DNA from: Nymphalis io
Taxonomy: Eukaryota > Arthropoda > Insecta > Lepidoptera > Nymphalidae
Assembly: GCF_905147045.1 (NCBI RefSeq)
Contig: NC_065903.1
Location: forward strand, 1,240,001-1,304,000
DNA length: 64,000 bases
Direction of reading: 5' to 3'
This document shows positions 27,518 through 38,498 of this stretch, piece by piece. The notes beneath the pieces are model-generated. The model saw nothing but the letters and a program-made list of their open reading frames with translations. It searched no databases and was not told the origin of the DNA. The position numbers were made by a program, and so were the translations under genes. Numbering within the stretch: position 1 is the stretch's first letter; each line of letters begins with the position of its first letter.

Positions 27518-27808
27518 GTTTTTCTTTATAGAATAGATAGGCGGATCAGCATATGGGTCACCTGATGGTTTGAGGTCACCAACGCCCGTAGACATTAGCA
27601 TTATAAGAAATGTTAACCCATTGCTTACATGGCCAATGCGCCGCCTTGGGAACTAAGAGCTTATGTCCCTTGTGCCTGTAATTACACTGGCTCACTCACC
27701 CTTCAAACCGGAACACAACAATATCAAGTACTGCTGTTTTGTGGTAGAATATCTGATGAGTGGGCGGTACCTACCCAGACGACCTTGCACAAAGCTCTAC
27801 CACCAGTA
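27518..27808 (-). mobile_element. SINE-C, near full length
   Basis: ATAGAATAGATAGGCGGATC through GACCTTGCACAAAGCTCTAC; overlapping ORFs in two frames are shadows of the repeat. Confidence 0.9.
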
Positions 27809-27941
27809 TTTTGGTGTTGGTGTTTTCGGTCTCTTTATTTTTTATAACGATATTTTAAATTTTATCTTTTTTCTAACTCGGCTAAACACATGAATTTTAT
27901 AGTCCTATAAATGGTATTCTCTTAAGCTGTCCTAAAAATTA

Positions 27942-28248
27942 CAGTAACAGCCTGTTAATGTCCCACTGCTGGGCTAAGGCCTCCTTTCCCTTTTGAGGAG
28001 AAGGTTGTGGAGCTTATTCCACCACGCTGCTCCAATGCGGGTTGGTAGAATACACATGTGGCAGAATTTCAATGAAATTAGACACATGCAGGTTTCCTCA
28101 CGATGTTTTCCTTCACCGTTAAGCACGAGATGAATTATAATCACAAATTAAGCACATGAAAATTCAGTGGTGCTTGCCCGGGTTTGAACCCACAACCCAC
28201 ATCATCGGATAAGATTCACGCGTTCTAACCACTGGGCCATCTCGGCTT
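27942..28248 (-). mobile_element. SINE-A, full length
   Basis: CAGTAACAGCCTGTTAATGT through CCACTGGGCCATCTCGGCTT. CCCACAACCCACATCATCGG carries a small duplication next to the B box. Confidence 0.9.
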
Positions 28249-28891
28249 TTTTTTTTAATTAATCAAATATATATAAAATATTATAAAATTACAATCTTCT
28301 ATAAATGGTACTCATAAAATTGTTATGAATACGAACATTATTTTTTACTATTAAATTTAGATAAACAAGAACTCAAAGTCGAAGACAAAGTCAAAATCTT
28401 TATTCGATAAAATAAGTTTTACTCTTGGTTATTGATTGTTAAAAATAAAACACAAAATACAAAAAAAAACTGTCGATTTGCATACTCGCTGAGAATATTA
28501 AGACAAAAACAACAACATGACAACCAAATATTTAAAGAGTTAAAAAGCCTTATATAATAAACTAATTAAAATATAGTGCAGGATTCCAAATCATAAAAAC
28601 TAACAATTTTAACGGAAACAAAACAATGATTCTATACCGGAGAAATCTCGCAAAGTCCTATATTTATAATGATATGTAATTATTTACACACATTATTATT
28701 GTTAAGTTGATATATGTTTGATATATAAAGCCGCTTTTAATGAAATGTAAACTAAACGGTTTCTTGGTATATAATATAACAATCCTATTCATATATAAAT
28801 TTTGTAATCTTCACCCGTTTTGAAGACAACGTTTAAACGAGAAACAAAGATCAAAGACAAATTGAATATAACGATATCAACTATAAAAAAG
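28249..28891. other. Non-coding stretch, nothing recognised
   Basis: AT-rich, no element recognised. Confidence 0.45.
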
Positions 28892-29181
28892 TACTGGTGG
28901 TAGAGCTTTGTGCAAGCTCGTCTGGGTAGGTACCACCCACTCACCAGATATTCTATCGCAAAACAGCAGTTCTTAGTATTGTTGTGCTCCGGTTTGAAAG
29001 ATCAGTGAACCAGTGTAATTGAGGGCACAAGGGACATAACATCTTAGTTCCCAAGGTTTGTGGCGCATTGGTTATGTAAGGGATGGTTAACATTTCTTAC
29101 AATGCTAATGTCTATGGACGTTGGGACCACTTACCATTAGGTGGTACATACGCTCGTCCGCCTTCCTATTCTATAAAAAAA
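28892..29181 (+). mobile_element. SINE-C, near full length
   Basis: CTGGTGGTAGAGCTTTGTGC to CGCCTTCCTATTCTATAAAA. The 95-codon ORF at 29083 starts inside the repeat and is a shadow. Confidence 0.9.
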
Positions 29182-29434
29182 GTCGGTTTGAAATCACAGA
29201 CAGACCTTAAAGTTTATTTAAATGCTCGTAGATATATTAATGTGATTTTTTCGGTATCACTTCAACTTCGTCTTATCGCGTCAGTGTTATCAAGAGCGAT
29301 CGTCGTTCTTAATACGATGGTTATTAATATATGTGATAATAAAGTAAATAAATATGACTTGACACCATGACCGGGTTATATCTTGTTTACTTTTAAAATT
29401 GCTTATGTTTACTTGACATAGTTTTTTTTTTTTT

Positions 29435-29600
29435 TTGCGAAAAGCGTAGATCACTTTCGCGATGCAGAAATTGCGCCTTAGTTTACTTTGTGGCTATTAT
29501 TTATGTTTTCGTTGTTGTAATATTGTGCTGTTTCCTATATTTTGGAATTGGCAACACTATTCATATAGACGAAGACGTAATTAGTGGAACTTCTATTCAT
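29435..29600 (+). other. CG-containing patch with 40-codon ORF
   Basis: GCGAAAAGCGTAGATCACTT, then ATG at about 29463 opening MQKLRLSLLCGYYLCFRCC; later TTGGCAACACTATTC resembles an insect core-promoter motif. No firm gene. Confidence 0.15.
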
Positions 29601-29749
29601 ACGCTCAAACTAATAGGTTTATGAAGAAAATTCATAGCTTAACAAAATAAAGATAATAGTATAAAGTATCGTGGTATCGATTATTTTCCTGTAACTTAAT
29701 TAATTAATGATACGTGTTAAGTAGATAATGGGCTAAGTTAGGGTATAAT

Positions 29750-29856
29750 CTATCTGTATTCAAAATTTTATCAAAATCCATCCAGTCGTTTTTGTGTGAA
29801 TGTGTAACAAACACCCAAACAAACAAACTATCACATTTATAATATTAGTAGGATGA
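29750..29856 (+). repeat. ACTAATATT-type repeat, end fragment
   Basis: AAAATCCATCCAGTCGTTTT, AACAAACACCCAAACAAACA and ATAATATTAGTAGGAT form the well-known end of this lepidopteran repeat, complementary to the start seen at 20222. Confidence 0.6.
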
Positions 29857-30479
29857 CTCATCACAATTCTAAGAGCAATATAGTCTCGATCTTTATCAAA
29901 GACAATTTTATTAACATAATAAAAATAATAATAGTGAATAAGAAAAAAATCTACTTATCGGCACGCTCTTAATGTTTTTTAAATGATCATTATATAATAA
30001 TTAATGTTTATTGAACTCGATGAGATAAGTGAGGGTTAGTATCAATGGCCGTATCGTAATTCATAGGCCTAGAAAGCCTACCCTTCAAATCAATCGTGTC
30101 ACAAGATTATACTTTATCGTGAACCAAAAACAAACATACAAATGCCGCTATCTGTTTTATTATATATTAATACTGTAAGACGTTACATGTGATCAATCGT
30201 AAATATCTTCGTTTAACAAATCATTAAAATATCAACTTTATCTTGGCTTTATACAGCGTGTTTCCTTTGACGTATGTACAGCGATTGTTATCCTATATGT
30301 TTATTACTCGATAAAACTAAAGCTGATTTAGGTATTTATGAAAATTCGTAAATCTTAGAGTGATTAGATACGCAATTGAATTCAAATTACTGGTGAAGAT
30401 ATAAATTATTATTACTTCTTACAACGTCATAACCTTGACATACTTTGATTTTAACCACAATCAAAAACAATAATAATCA
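29857..30479. other. Non-coding stretch, nothing recognised
   Basis: AT-rich, no element recognised. Confidence 0.45.
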
Positions 30480-30665
30480 AAAAAATTAGTAATAACATTT
30501 ATTTATTTGTTGAAACTATGTACAGATATTTTTATAATATACAAAGTTAAAATAAAAAGAACAAAATACACATTACAAATTTAAAGCAAAAAAACGCCGT
30601 ATAAAAGATTGTCCTGTGGCATTGTATCCAAGACGCTGGCACGATTGCCTCTCTGGACCGCTATA
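30480..30665 (-). mobile_element. Possible retroelement 3' end
   Basis: A GC-richer segment (30600-30665) in an AT-rich background. Read on minus it encodes AEYSGPERQSCQRLGYNATG then QSFIRRFFALNL and a stop, followed by an AT-rich trailer with overlapping AATAAA signals near 30505. The layout resembles the end of a LINE or other retroelement, but I cannot name the family. Confidence 0.3.
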
Positions 30666-31744
30666 CTCAGCCAAGTAATAACTAAAAAATTATAAAAATA
30701 AATGATGAAGCTGTTTTTTAAAAGATTTTATATGTTTATGCTCTCCCTACTTCTCGTTAATTGAAATACATCACAACCTACAAGAGTACAAGGGACATTA
30801 ACAAGCACATGACATTATTATCAGCTATAGATAAATTGAATATTTATTTACAGTACATAGACAATCGATTATATGCAATCAAACGTAGATAGGACTTAAC
30901 AAATAAACGATAGTAAAGTGTTAAGTCGTAGATTAAAGAATAGCCTGCGCAGTTAAGAGATAAGGAAGTTGAGGATAATTGAGGATATATTTTTCTTGAA
31001 CAATAAAATGATACAATACAATGATAGATTAATAAATCCTTGGATCCTGTTTTTATATACTATATAAATCTAATTGACTTTTTGAAATATTCTTTTTACT
31101 GATGAGCAAGTATTTTGTACAATTGCAGGTAGGTATTTTTAATGTTTGTAACAAATTTAGGTTTATATGAAGCATGCGTCAAAATTGACATATAACATAT
31201 ACAAATATATGTATGAAAAGGATTTCTCTTGATTTTACGACTTCATGTTTCAATCAAAGGACTAATATGTTTCTTTGATGGAATTAAGTCTAAGAGACTT
31301 AGTGAGGTTTGTGTTAAAAATAGGCGTTTAACAAGGATAAATGTTAGGTCTTTTATTCTTTTTGCTCTACATATTATATTATATAAATCACACATGAAAA
31401 CACCTATTGTATTTCTGATTCTTCTTTCAAAGGCTAATATATATATTATAAGTGGTTTTATACAAGATATTAAATAAATACAATAAATATGTTTAATTAC
31501 AAAGAAAATAAATGCGCATTTTATCTATTTAACAATTATATTATCAATATTTTTATTGATAATGTAAAGATGAGTAATTGACACGTAAAGTTGATATGAC
31601 ATTTTTTCCCGCAAATTAGGACCTAAAATCTCTAAAGACTTAAATCAGATATTGTCTTCTAATCATTGTTATGTCGCTTGTAACTGTAGTAATACTTCAT
31701 AGAGAAGTAGATAATAAAAATATTTCTCTTCAGCAGCAAAAATA
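30666..31744. other. Non-coding stretch, nothing recognised
   Basis: AT-rich. The 82-codon ORF at 31229 is Ile/Lys/Phe-rich with no domain and is not called. Ends at the 65-nt hairpin. Confidence 0.45.
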
Positions 31745-31809
31745 AATAATTGTTTTGTAGAAGCTACTCAAACTTGATCAGTTTGACTAGCTTCTACAAA
31801 ACAATTATT
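31745..31809. repeat. 65-nt near-perfect hairpin
   Basis: Arms of 22 bp are perfectly complementary (AATAATTGTTTTGTAGAAGC.. and its reverse complement), followed by one C:C mismatch, 7 more pairs (TCAAACT/AGTTTGA) and a 5-nt loop TGATC. It could fold as an RNA hairpin from either strand or as a cruciform. The only other copy of this sequence I looked for was not found in the window. Confidence 0.85.
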
Positions 31810-31899
31810 ACCTAACTAGTGGTAGACAAGGAAAAAAAAAATTTTATTTGTAAACTCAATAACAGTATGTGTTAAGAACTAATTTCTAATGAAAAACAT

Positions 31900-32190
31900 T
31901 TACTGGTGGTAGGGCTTTGTGCAAGCTCGCCTGGGTAGGTACCACCCACTCATCAGATATTCTACCGCAAAACAGCAATACTTGATATTGTTGTGTTCCG
32001 GTTTGAAGGGTGAGTGAGCCAGTGTAATTACAGGCACAAGGGACATAAAATCTTCCCAAGGTTGGTGGCGCATTGGCTATGTAAGCGATGGTTGACATTT
32101 CTTACAATGCCAATGTCTAAGGGCGTTTGGTGACCACTTTCCATCAGTTGACCCATATGCACGTCCGCCTACCTATTCTATAAAAAAAAT
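31900..32190 (+). mobile_element. SINE-C, near full length
   Basis: CTGGTGGTAGGGCTTTGTGC to CTACCTATTCTATAAAAAAA; close to the 22309 copy, with a short deletion at ATCTTCCCAAGG. Confidence 0.9.
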
Positions 32191-32618
32191 TTTTTTTGGA
32201 ACTTTAGATCACTCATAAGCAATACCACAATGAAATTTAATTATACGATATGTAATTTTTTTAAGTCCGATAACATTGCACATGCTGTTATGTATTGAGG
32301 GAGAGAAAGGTGACACGGACTTCCAAAGTCGAATGTCGCAAAGCCCTTTCGATCATAAATGTTGTATTTGTGACAGCCCATAAATCTGAAGTGACTATTG
32401 TTTAGCTGATACTTACGTAAAAGGTAAATTAAGTTACCTACCATATAAATATTGACAGTCAGAACCACGAAAAATTGAATACATTTAAAGTAATTAATAA
32501 TATCTCTGACTACAAAATGGACATTAGATGATGAACTGTCAAAGTGAAATAAAACATTTTTTTAAGCCGCTGCTGTTTATATTTAAATTAGTCGGTGTTT
32601 CAAGTATACAAAACATAA

Positions 32619-32836
32619 TAATAATAATAATGTCCTCTAGACCGATATCGCCATGGCGGCCAATATCTAGAGAGATTAGTCCACTACGCAGGAGATATTA
32701 TAGTGCACAAGTGTGTGCGCAAACACAGGTGAACTCTCTATTCCCTAACTCTCATAATCCGATGGACCTGGGAATTGAACCCAGGACCTCCGGATCTGCG
32801 ACCTTCCATCAAGCCACTAGACCAACGAGGCAGTCA
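32619..32836 (-). mobile_element. SINE-D, internally deleted
   Basis: ATT tail (AATAATAATAATAATGTCC), core GCCATGGCGGCCAATATC, then a jump from CTCATAATCCGATGG to the tRNA-like head GGGAATTGAACCC ... ACCAACGAGG. Confidence 0.85.
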
Positions 32837-33600
32837 AAGTACAAAACATAATTATTGCAAATACTATGCATCGTGAATGCAACAATAATTTTTATATAAT
32901 TATATTGGAAATCTGTTTTAATTGAAAAATTATGGTTAGTTTTTGGCTAAGCTAATGTCCAAAACGAAAATGGTTTCTGAAATAGTATTAATCAAATATA
33001 ACAATATTATTTTGACTGAAGGCTACGTGCCTTTACATCTATAGAAAAAAGGAAAAATAGCGACTCAAACTACGAAATAGACCTAGCACAATATCTTCCA
33101 GATTGCATGAACGACTAATACGGTAAGATGCAATATATCTCGACCTACTAAAGTGCTAATGAAATCCACAAGACGTACGCTGTGACAAGAAATCTCTTTG
33201 TTCACATGTAGCACAGATAAAATAACATTACAAAATAATGATGCAAATATTTAATAACGCTTTGAGTAATTCGTTGATTTTGCATATGAATACGCAATTT
33301 TACTTTAGAACATTAATAAACTTATCGATTGGTGACATATCTAAATATGACCTAGATATAAATCGTGTGACAACATCATAACAGCGATTGACGTTCTCAT
33401 TTTTCACTTTCTCGCATAACAAAGACAGACCACATATCAACAAAGGACACTTAAATACAAACTTATCGAGTTATTGTCGAAAAAAAATCACTGTTTGCAA
33501 TTCTATGTACTTTCAGATAAAGGGACATCACTCCCCACTTTAGACGACGTGTGATTCACGCGTATGCCGGCTATGCGTAAACTGCAACCATAAGCATTCG
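32837..33600. other. Non-coding stretch, nothing recognised
   Basis: AT-rich sequence upstream of the RT relic and candidate promoter at 33.6-33.8 kb. Confidence 0.4.
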
Positions 33601-33604
33601 ACGC

Positions 33605-33690
33605 GTCGACTCGTGCGCACGTACACTATATACAGTAGCGACCCGAGTCCTGCGCCTTGAGGAACGCCGTACCGAACTCTCATAATGACA
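33605..33690 (-). mobile_element. Decayed reverse-transcriptase palm fragment
   Basis: On the minus strand the sequence encodes RVRYGVPQGAGLGSLLYIVY. GVPQGxxLGxLLY is the signature palm motif of non-LTR reverse transcriptases (usual form GVPQGSVLGPLLF). No other RT motif follows in frame, so this is a relic. It lies just upstream of the candidate plus-strand first exon at 33.8 kb. Confidence 0.6.
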
Positions 33691-33806
33691 TTATATTTAC
33701 GGTTACTCAGTGCGTGTTTGTGATAAAAGTTCATTGTGCTATATTATCGATGTTTTAAAGTTTTTAGTGTTCTATTATTGTGATTATAGTGAATTTTCAA
33801 AACAAC
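33690..33806 (+). promoter_or_regulatory. Candidate initiator and 5' UTR
   Basis: TCAGT at 33707-33711 matches the arthropod initiator, followed by TGCGTGTTTGTG and about 100 nt with no upstream ATG before the candidate start at 33807. No strong TATA at the proper distance (CATAAT at about 33681 is weak). A reverse-transcriptase relic lies immediately upstream. Confidence 0.35.
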
Positions 33807-33830
33807 ATGTTTCCAAGAATTCAAGGATTG
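33807..33830 (+). CDS. Candidate first coding exon (8 codons) of an unidentified plus-strand gene
   Basis: ATGTTTCCAAGAATTCAAGG continues to TTG|GTGAGT, coding MFPRIQGL and ending in phase 0 at a good donor. An in-frame TAG precedes the ATG, the start context is AACAACATG, and a TCAGT initiator lies about 100 nt upstream (33707), so a short 5' UTR of about 98 nt is plausible. The protein is not recognised. It shares phase 0 with the exon at 60554-60667, so both could splice to the same downstream exon beyond the window. Confidence 0.4.
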
Positions 33831-34349
33831 GTGAGTAAATATTTTATTCATAAATCAATAATCCTTAAGCGTAACTTAAGGATATTTGTGACAAAAATTG
33901 ATTTAACCATAATTATGTAAAGCGTAAATAGTTATAATTGACGCATTGCATTAATCGAATTCACTTGTTTGCCTCGCTCACGATATTATGAAAGTATATA
34001 ATTGCTTCATACTCAGCATAAAATATTTAAAAATAAAAATATGTTTTACCGAACAATATTAACTTAAGACAAACAAACTGTAATTATGAAATAAGTTTAA
34101 TGGTTGTAATAATTTAACACAAAAATTGAATAATACATTCAATAAGAAGTTTATGAATTAATTTTTATATTAAATATATTGCCATTTAAATTTCTATTTC
34201 TCAGTGTTTTTAGATTGTTTTAGAAATAATAATTACTCATATTATGTTATGAATACATTTTTTGTTTAAGCAGTGACTGTTACTTGCGTAAATAGTATTT
34301 AAACAATACAAATATATATAAATACAATATTTTTATCGGAACAAAGTGA
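33831..34349. other. Candidate intron 1 of the plus-strand gene
   Basis: Begins GTGAGTAAAT after the 8-codon exon. AT-rich, nothing else recognised. Confidence 0.35.
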
Positions 34350-34624
34350 AATAGCAGTCCGTTAATATCCCATTTGTGGGTAAAGGCTTTCTTTCTAGTC
34401 GATAGTTAAGTGATAGTGGAGAGATTATTAAACCACGTTGTTTTTCTTCGGAGTATACATGTGACATGATCAATTACGACACATAAAGATTTTCCTCACG
34501 ATATTGCCCTTCATTGTATGTGATGAATGATAGACATAAATAAAGCAGATGCTTACATACTGGTGCTTGCCAAAAAAACCTGCAATCTGTTAAGATGAGC
34601 TGAAGTCACTGGGCCGTCTGGACT
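34350..34624 (-). mobile_element. SINE-A, degenerate
   Basis: AGCAGTCCGTTAATATCCCA, TTTTCCTCACGATATTGCCC, TACTGGTGCTTGCCAAAAAA and CACTGGGCCGTCTGGAC preserve family order with heavy divergence: an old copy. Confidence 0.68.
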
Positions 34625-35205
34625 CTCAGTACTTTTTGTTGTGACTAGTGACAGTTAATAAGTCATTGTCAAGATGTGTCCTGTCCTTAAGCTACCATTT
34701 AAAGTATAAGGAAACAATTACAATGCAAACTGTACGTAGATATTCATGCAAATATTACGCATTAAGTTATAAAATGCAACACTTATTACCTACTTCATGT
34801 TAATGAACATAACTTATTATAAATCTTTGTTATCGTTCACTCTTAAAATGCGCACAATTGTTTCAGTATGGTTTTGATATTTGCGTGCAATTTATCTTAA
34901 AAACCAAGAAAAGTGTATTGTTAGAAAAAAATGCATATAACCCAAATTCTATCAATGTTATTGTTAAATAATTTTATCTGAAGATATTAATCCTGTTTTA
35001 CAAGAGACATCTTCTAGAAAATGGTTGCTATCTGTAACACTATGAATAATTTTTATATATGAATAAGTGTAATACACCTAATTTTGCTTACAATATAATT
35101 ATTATTAATATGATATAACAAAATTATAATTCTTAATTCTATAGTTAATTTAATAGGTGATACTGTATACGAAATACTGTATACGAAAAGGGCGGGGTTG
35201 TATAC
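34625..35205. other. Non-coding stretch, nothing recognised
   Basis: AT-rich, no element recognised. Confidence 0.45.
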
Positions 35206-35493
35206 AGTAACAGCCTGTAAATGACCCACTGCTGGGCTAAGGCCTCCTCTCCCTTTTGAGAAGAAGGTTTGGAGCTTATTCCACCACACTGCTCCAATGG
35301 AATACACATGTAGCAGAATTTCGATGAAATTAGACACATGCAGGTTTCCTCGCGATGTTTTCCTTCACCGTAAAGCACGAGACGAATTATAACAGAAATT
35401 AAGTACACAAAATTGAGAGGTGATTGCCCGGGTTTGAACCCACGTCCATCGGTTAAGATTCACGCGTTCTTACCACTGGGCCATCTCGACTTT
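35206..35493 (-). mobile_element. SINE-A, near full length
   Basis: AACAGCCTGTAAATGACCCA through ACTGGGCCATCTCGACTTTG; a 12-nt deletion after ACACTGCTCCAATGG. Two overlapping minus ORFs are shadows. Confidence 0.89.
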
Positions 35494-35624
35494 GTTAACA
35501 GGGTTGTATAAAATGATTAATTATGTAATAATCTCATAATTAAATAGAAGCCTTGTTTTAGAATACATAAACTTTGGCATCAAATCAATTATTCTTTACC
35601 CAAGTAGACATTAATGACACTTCT

Positions 35625-35725
35625 GAATTTTCATGTTACAGTACTGAATTAAATGTAAAGCTATCACCGGTTCGGAATGTTGATTCTATCGAGAAGAACC
35701 GGCAAGAAAAATATAATAATAAAAA
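35625..35725 (+). repeat. ACCGGTTCGGAA repeat fragment
   Basis: AAAGCTATCACCGGTTCGGA, then GATTCTATCGAGAAGAACCG and GCAAGAAA correspond to a repeat common in butterfly genomes. A 66-codon ORF over it is not considered a gene. Confidence 0.45.
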
Positions 35726-36940
35726 ATATCATCACCTATTGCAGTATGAATCCGAACGCATAAACATTTCTTAAGAAATAAATAAAAATAAAAACTAAAA
35801 TAATTCGTTCATACGTGATAATACCGATATCGATTGTAAATAGCATATCCGACAAATATATAGTCTTTATTGAAATTGTAACTGACATTTTACAATAATT
35901 TTTATTCATATATTCTATAATTTAAACTAAAATAAAATCATCTAATATTTATCCAAATGAAAATAACTTCAGAACGTAATTAGAAGACAAATCAAGCACT
36001 AAAACAAACACATATTAATTATATCCAAAGGGCTGACTGAGTAAAGTCGTCCCTATGGATTGATTTTCTTGTACATAGCCGCTGTTCTTGCGAAATATAT
36101 TTATTTGTTCATGTAGAGGAGAAAACTCATTAGATTGAACACGTGAGTCTTAATCGTGGAGTTGAATCCAGAAAGGCATCACTGAGCTTTTAAACTTAAA
36201 AGCACACTTTAAACGAATATGCTCTTAAAAGCTATTTTGAATCAATTTAAAAGATAAGTAATTTTAAAAGATATGTTTTATTTAAAGCTACCCATTCAAC
36301 GGAGTAAAAATAAGTACATTATTTATGTATCAACTGAATTTGTTTTTTAAACTATATAAATTCTTGAAAACGTAATTTGTAATTAATATTAATAAAACTG
36401 ACACGCAAAATTCATATTCATTCATTAGAAGAAATGAAATCAATTTCAAATAAAAAACGATTGAGTTAAAACATTACATTTAAAGAATAGATATTTAATC
36501 ATCTATAATATTAACAGTATAACGAATCCCGAGGATTTCAAAGAATTCTTTAGGCTTAGTACTAAATACTACGAATGATTCTATTCATAACAAGCAAGAA
36601 CTTTAAGTTGATGTAAATAGAGACTAAAATTGAACAACATCGCAATTACAACACGTATTATTTACGACTCTACTGTAAACTGCAAAAATATGATCAATTA
36701 TAAACACTCAATCTTCTGAAACAATTGTTTGAAAAAAAAATTATATTCTACGAAGAATATTTTTATGGTGGTTATAATACCATTATATGGAGACTTGGTG
36801 CATTGTTATCATTTCCTCAAACGTTACAACATATTATTAAAAATACTATCGTTCTAAATATCTTCATTAAAAAGAAAAAATATTTGAAATGTTGGTTATC
36901 ACCGTAATCAGATATTTAAGACTTAAAAAATGGGAAGATA
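35726..36940. other. Non-coding stretch, mostly unique
   Basis: AT-rich; a decayed SINE-A head at about 36125-36195 (GTGAGTCTTAATCGTGGAGT, GGCATCACTGAGCTTTT). The 60-codon ORF at 36725 is low-complexity. Confidence 0.45.
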
Positions 36941-37626
36941 ACTGGTGGGGCTTTGTGCAAGCTCGTCTGTGCTGGCTTTGTGCAACCACCCACTCATTAG
37001 ATATTCTACCACAAAACAGCAATTCCAGTTGTATTCTAGTTTGAAGGGTGATTGAGTCAGTGTAATTACAGGCACAAGGGACATAACATCTTAGGAATTA
37101 TTCTCTCTAATTCCTGCTTCCCCCTTCCTTCATATTCATATCCATCATATCCTTTTCTGTATTCCTTCATAAGTCTACGCGAGCTGGCTCTCGATGTCAC
37201 CGCCTAACTGTGACATCAATTCTATCGCGCACAAAGAAATTTGGCAACTCATTTCTTTGTCGCACTTCCAAAAAATGGAATTCCTTAGCAGCTCACGTGT
37301 TCCCCTCCTCTTACAACCCAGGTTCCTTCAAACGAGGCGTGAAGAGGCATCTTGCGAGCCGGCAAGGCGGGGACGGCTGGTACAGAACATTCTTCCCGAC
37401 TGTACTAGCCTTCGTCGCGTTTGGACTCTACTACCACTTACCATCAGGTGGAGTAGAGTTATTTGCCATCCCGGCGCATATAAAAAAAAAAGCTCCCAAG
37501 GTTGGTGGCGCATTGGTGATGTAAGCGATGGTTAACATTTCTTACAATTTCAATGTCTATGGGCGTTGTTGACCACTTACCATCAGGTGGCCCATATGCT
37601 CGTCCGCCCACACTATAAATAAAAAT
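36941..37626 (+). mobile_element. SINE-C split by a Jockey insertion
   Basis: Left part 36941-37095 (GGGGCTTTGTGCAAGCTCGT ... GGGACATAACATCTTAG) and right part 37491-37626 (CTCCCAAGGTTGGTGGCGCA ... CGCCCACACTATAAATAAAA) join into one element around 37096-37490. Confidence 0.8.
37096..37490 (+). mobile_element. Jockey-type non-LTR retrotransposon 3' end, nested in SINE-C
   Basis: A 5'-truncated LINE. The ORF from about 37210 encodes SFLCRTSKKWNSLAAHVFPS then SYNPGSFKRGVKRHLASRQ, the typical C-terminus (R-T-x-x-x-W-N-S-L ... F-P-S-x-Y ... F-K) of Jockey-clade ORF2 in moths, followed by a short 3' UTR and a poly-A run ending at 37490. The flanks join into one SINE-C copy (ACATCTTAG on the left, CTCCCAAGGTTGG on the right). 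No clear target-site duplication was seen. Confidence 0.75.
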
Positions 37627-38498
37627 TCTCTAATCATCCCCATATATCATATAACCATTTATACGTGTACACGATTTGTCGAAAACCACATGTTTGATTT
37701 TTATGATTACTTAACTGGATCAATCTTTATTTATATAATGTTCAGTATATACAACATTAGAGTATTATTATTATATCAACTACAAACCTGCATATAAGCA
37801 TGTGACCCAAACATATAGCGGTATATATCAGGTATATATATATATAATCATTGTATATATAATCATTGTTTCATTTTAAAATTCAATTGGTTCCTTTTTT
37901 AAATCATGCCTTTAAAATGTCACAACGTGAGTTCTTAATATATATGGTGTCATAATTAAATGCAAATATACGTCATGCTTAAAAAAATTGCTTATTAAAA
38001 CAAAGTGATGACTAAACATTGTTCATGAAATTAGCTAATGATATTCTTGGAATTACTTCGCTACTATAAATGATTGTGATTAATTTTATCTTAGATGCTT
38101 TGACTAGAGTTTACCTCAAATACTCAAAATGTTTCAAAGGAAATAATAAATTTGATTATTTTATTTATTGTACCCGTTAGTAAAAGATTCCAGGGTACTG
38201 AGAAGTCTGATCTCAGAATCATACATGTAATCGGAGATCTGAACTAACGAAGCTACTATATTTTTTAATTTTATAATAAGCGTATAAAATAATAAAACAA
38301 CAAACTAAAGATCAAAAGTTATTTGAATGTCAAGTTATTAACAACTGTTATTAAATTTCGTAAGACATTGGACGAAGAATTTGAACGAATTATTTAATAT
38401 CCGTGATTCAAATATTACCGAATTTCCGCAACTAAAGTTAATCCCTAAGACAAGAGAATTATAAGGGAGATATTTTAGTGATTACGTACTTGTGTACT
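37627..38498. other. Non-coding stretch, nothing recognised
   Basis: AT-rich with a short imperfect duplication of TATATATAATCATTGT near 37843-37868; no other feature. Confidence 0.5.

Noticed and set aside
27629..27893. Overlapping ORFs PPWELRAYVPCACNYTGSL.. seen again at 22251, 31886, 46628 and 59264
   Set aside because: The recurring peptide is the translation of SINE-C in one frame; it is not a protein family.
29083..29370. 95-codon plus ORF
   Set aside because: It begins inside SINE-C and continues into AT-rich sequence; no domain.
32241..32528. Minus-strand membrane-like exon (IQFFVVLTVNIYMVGNLIYL) before a GTAAGTATC donor
   Set aside because: Considered as the missing cyclase helices or a chemoreceptor exon, but there are no conserved residues, the acceptor is weak and AT-rich DNA easily yields hydrophobic codons.
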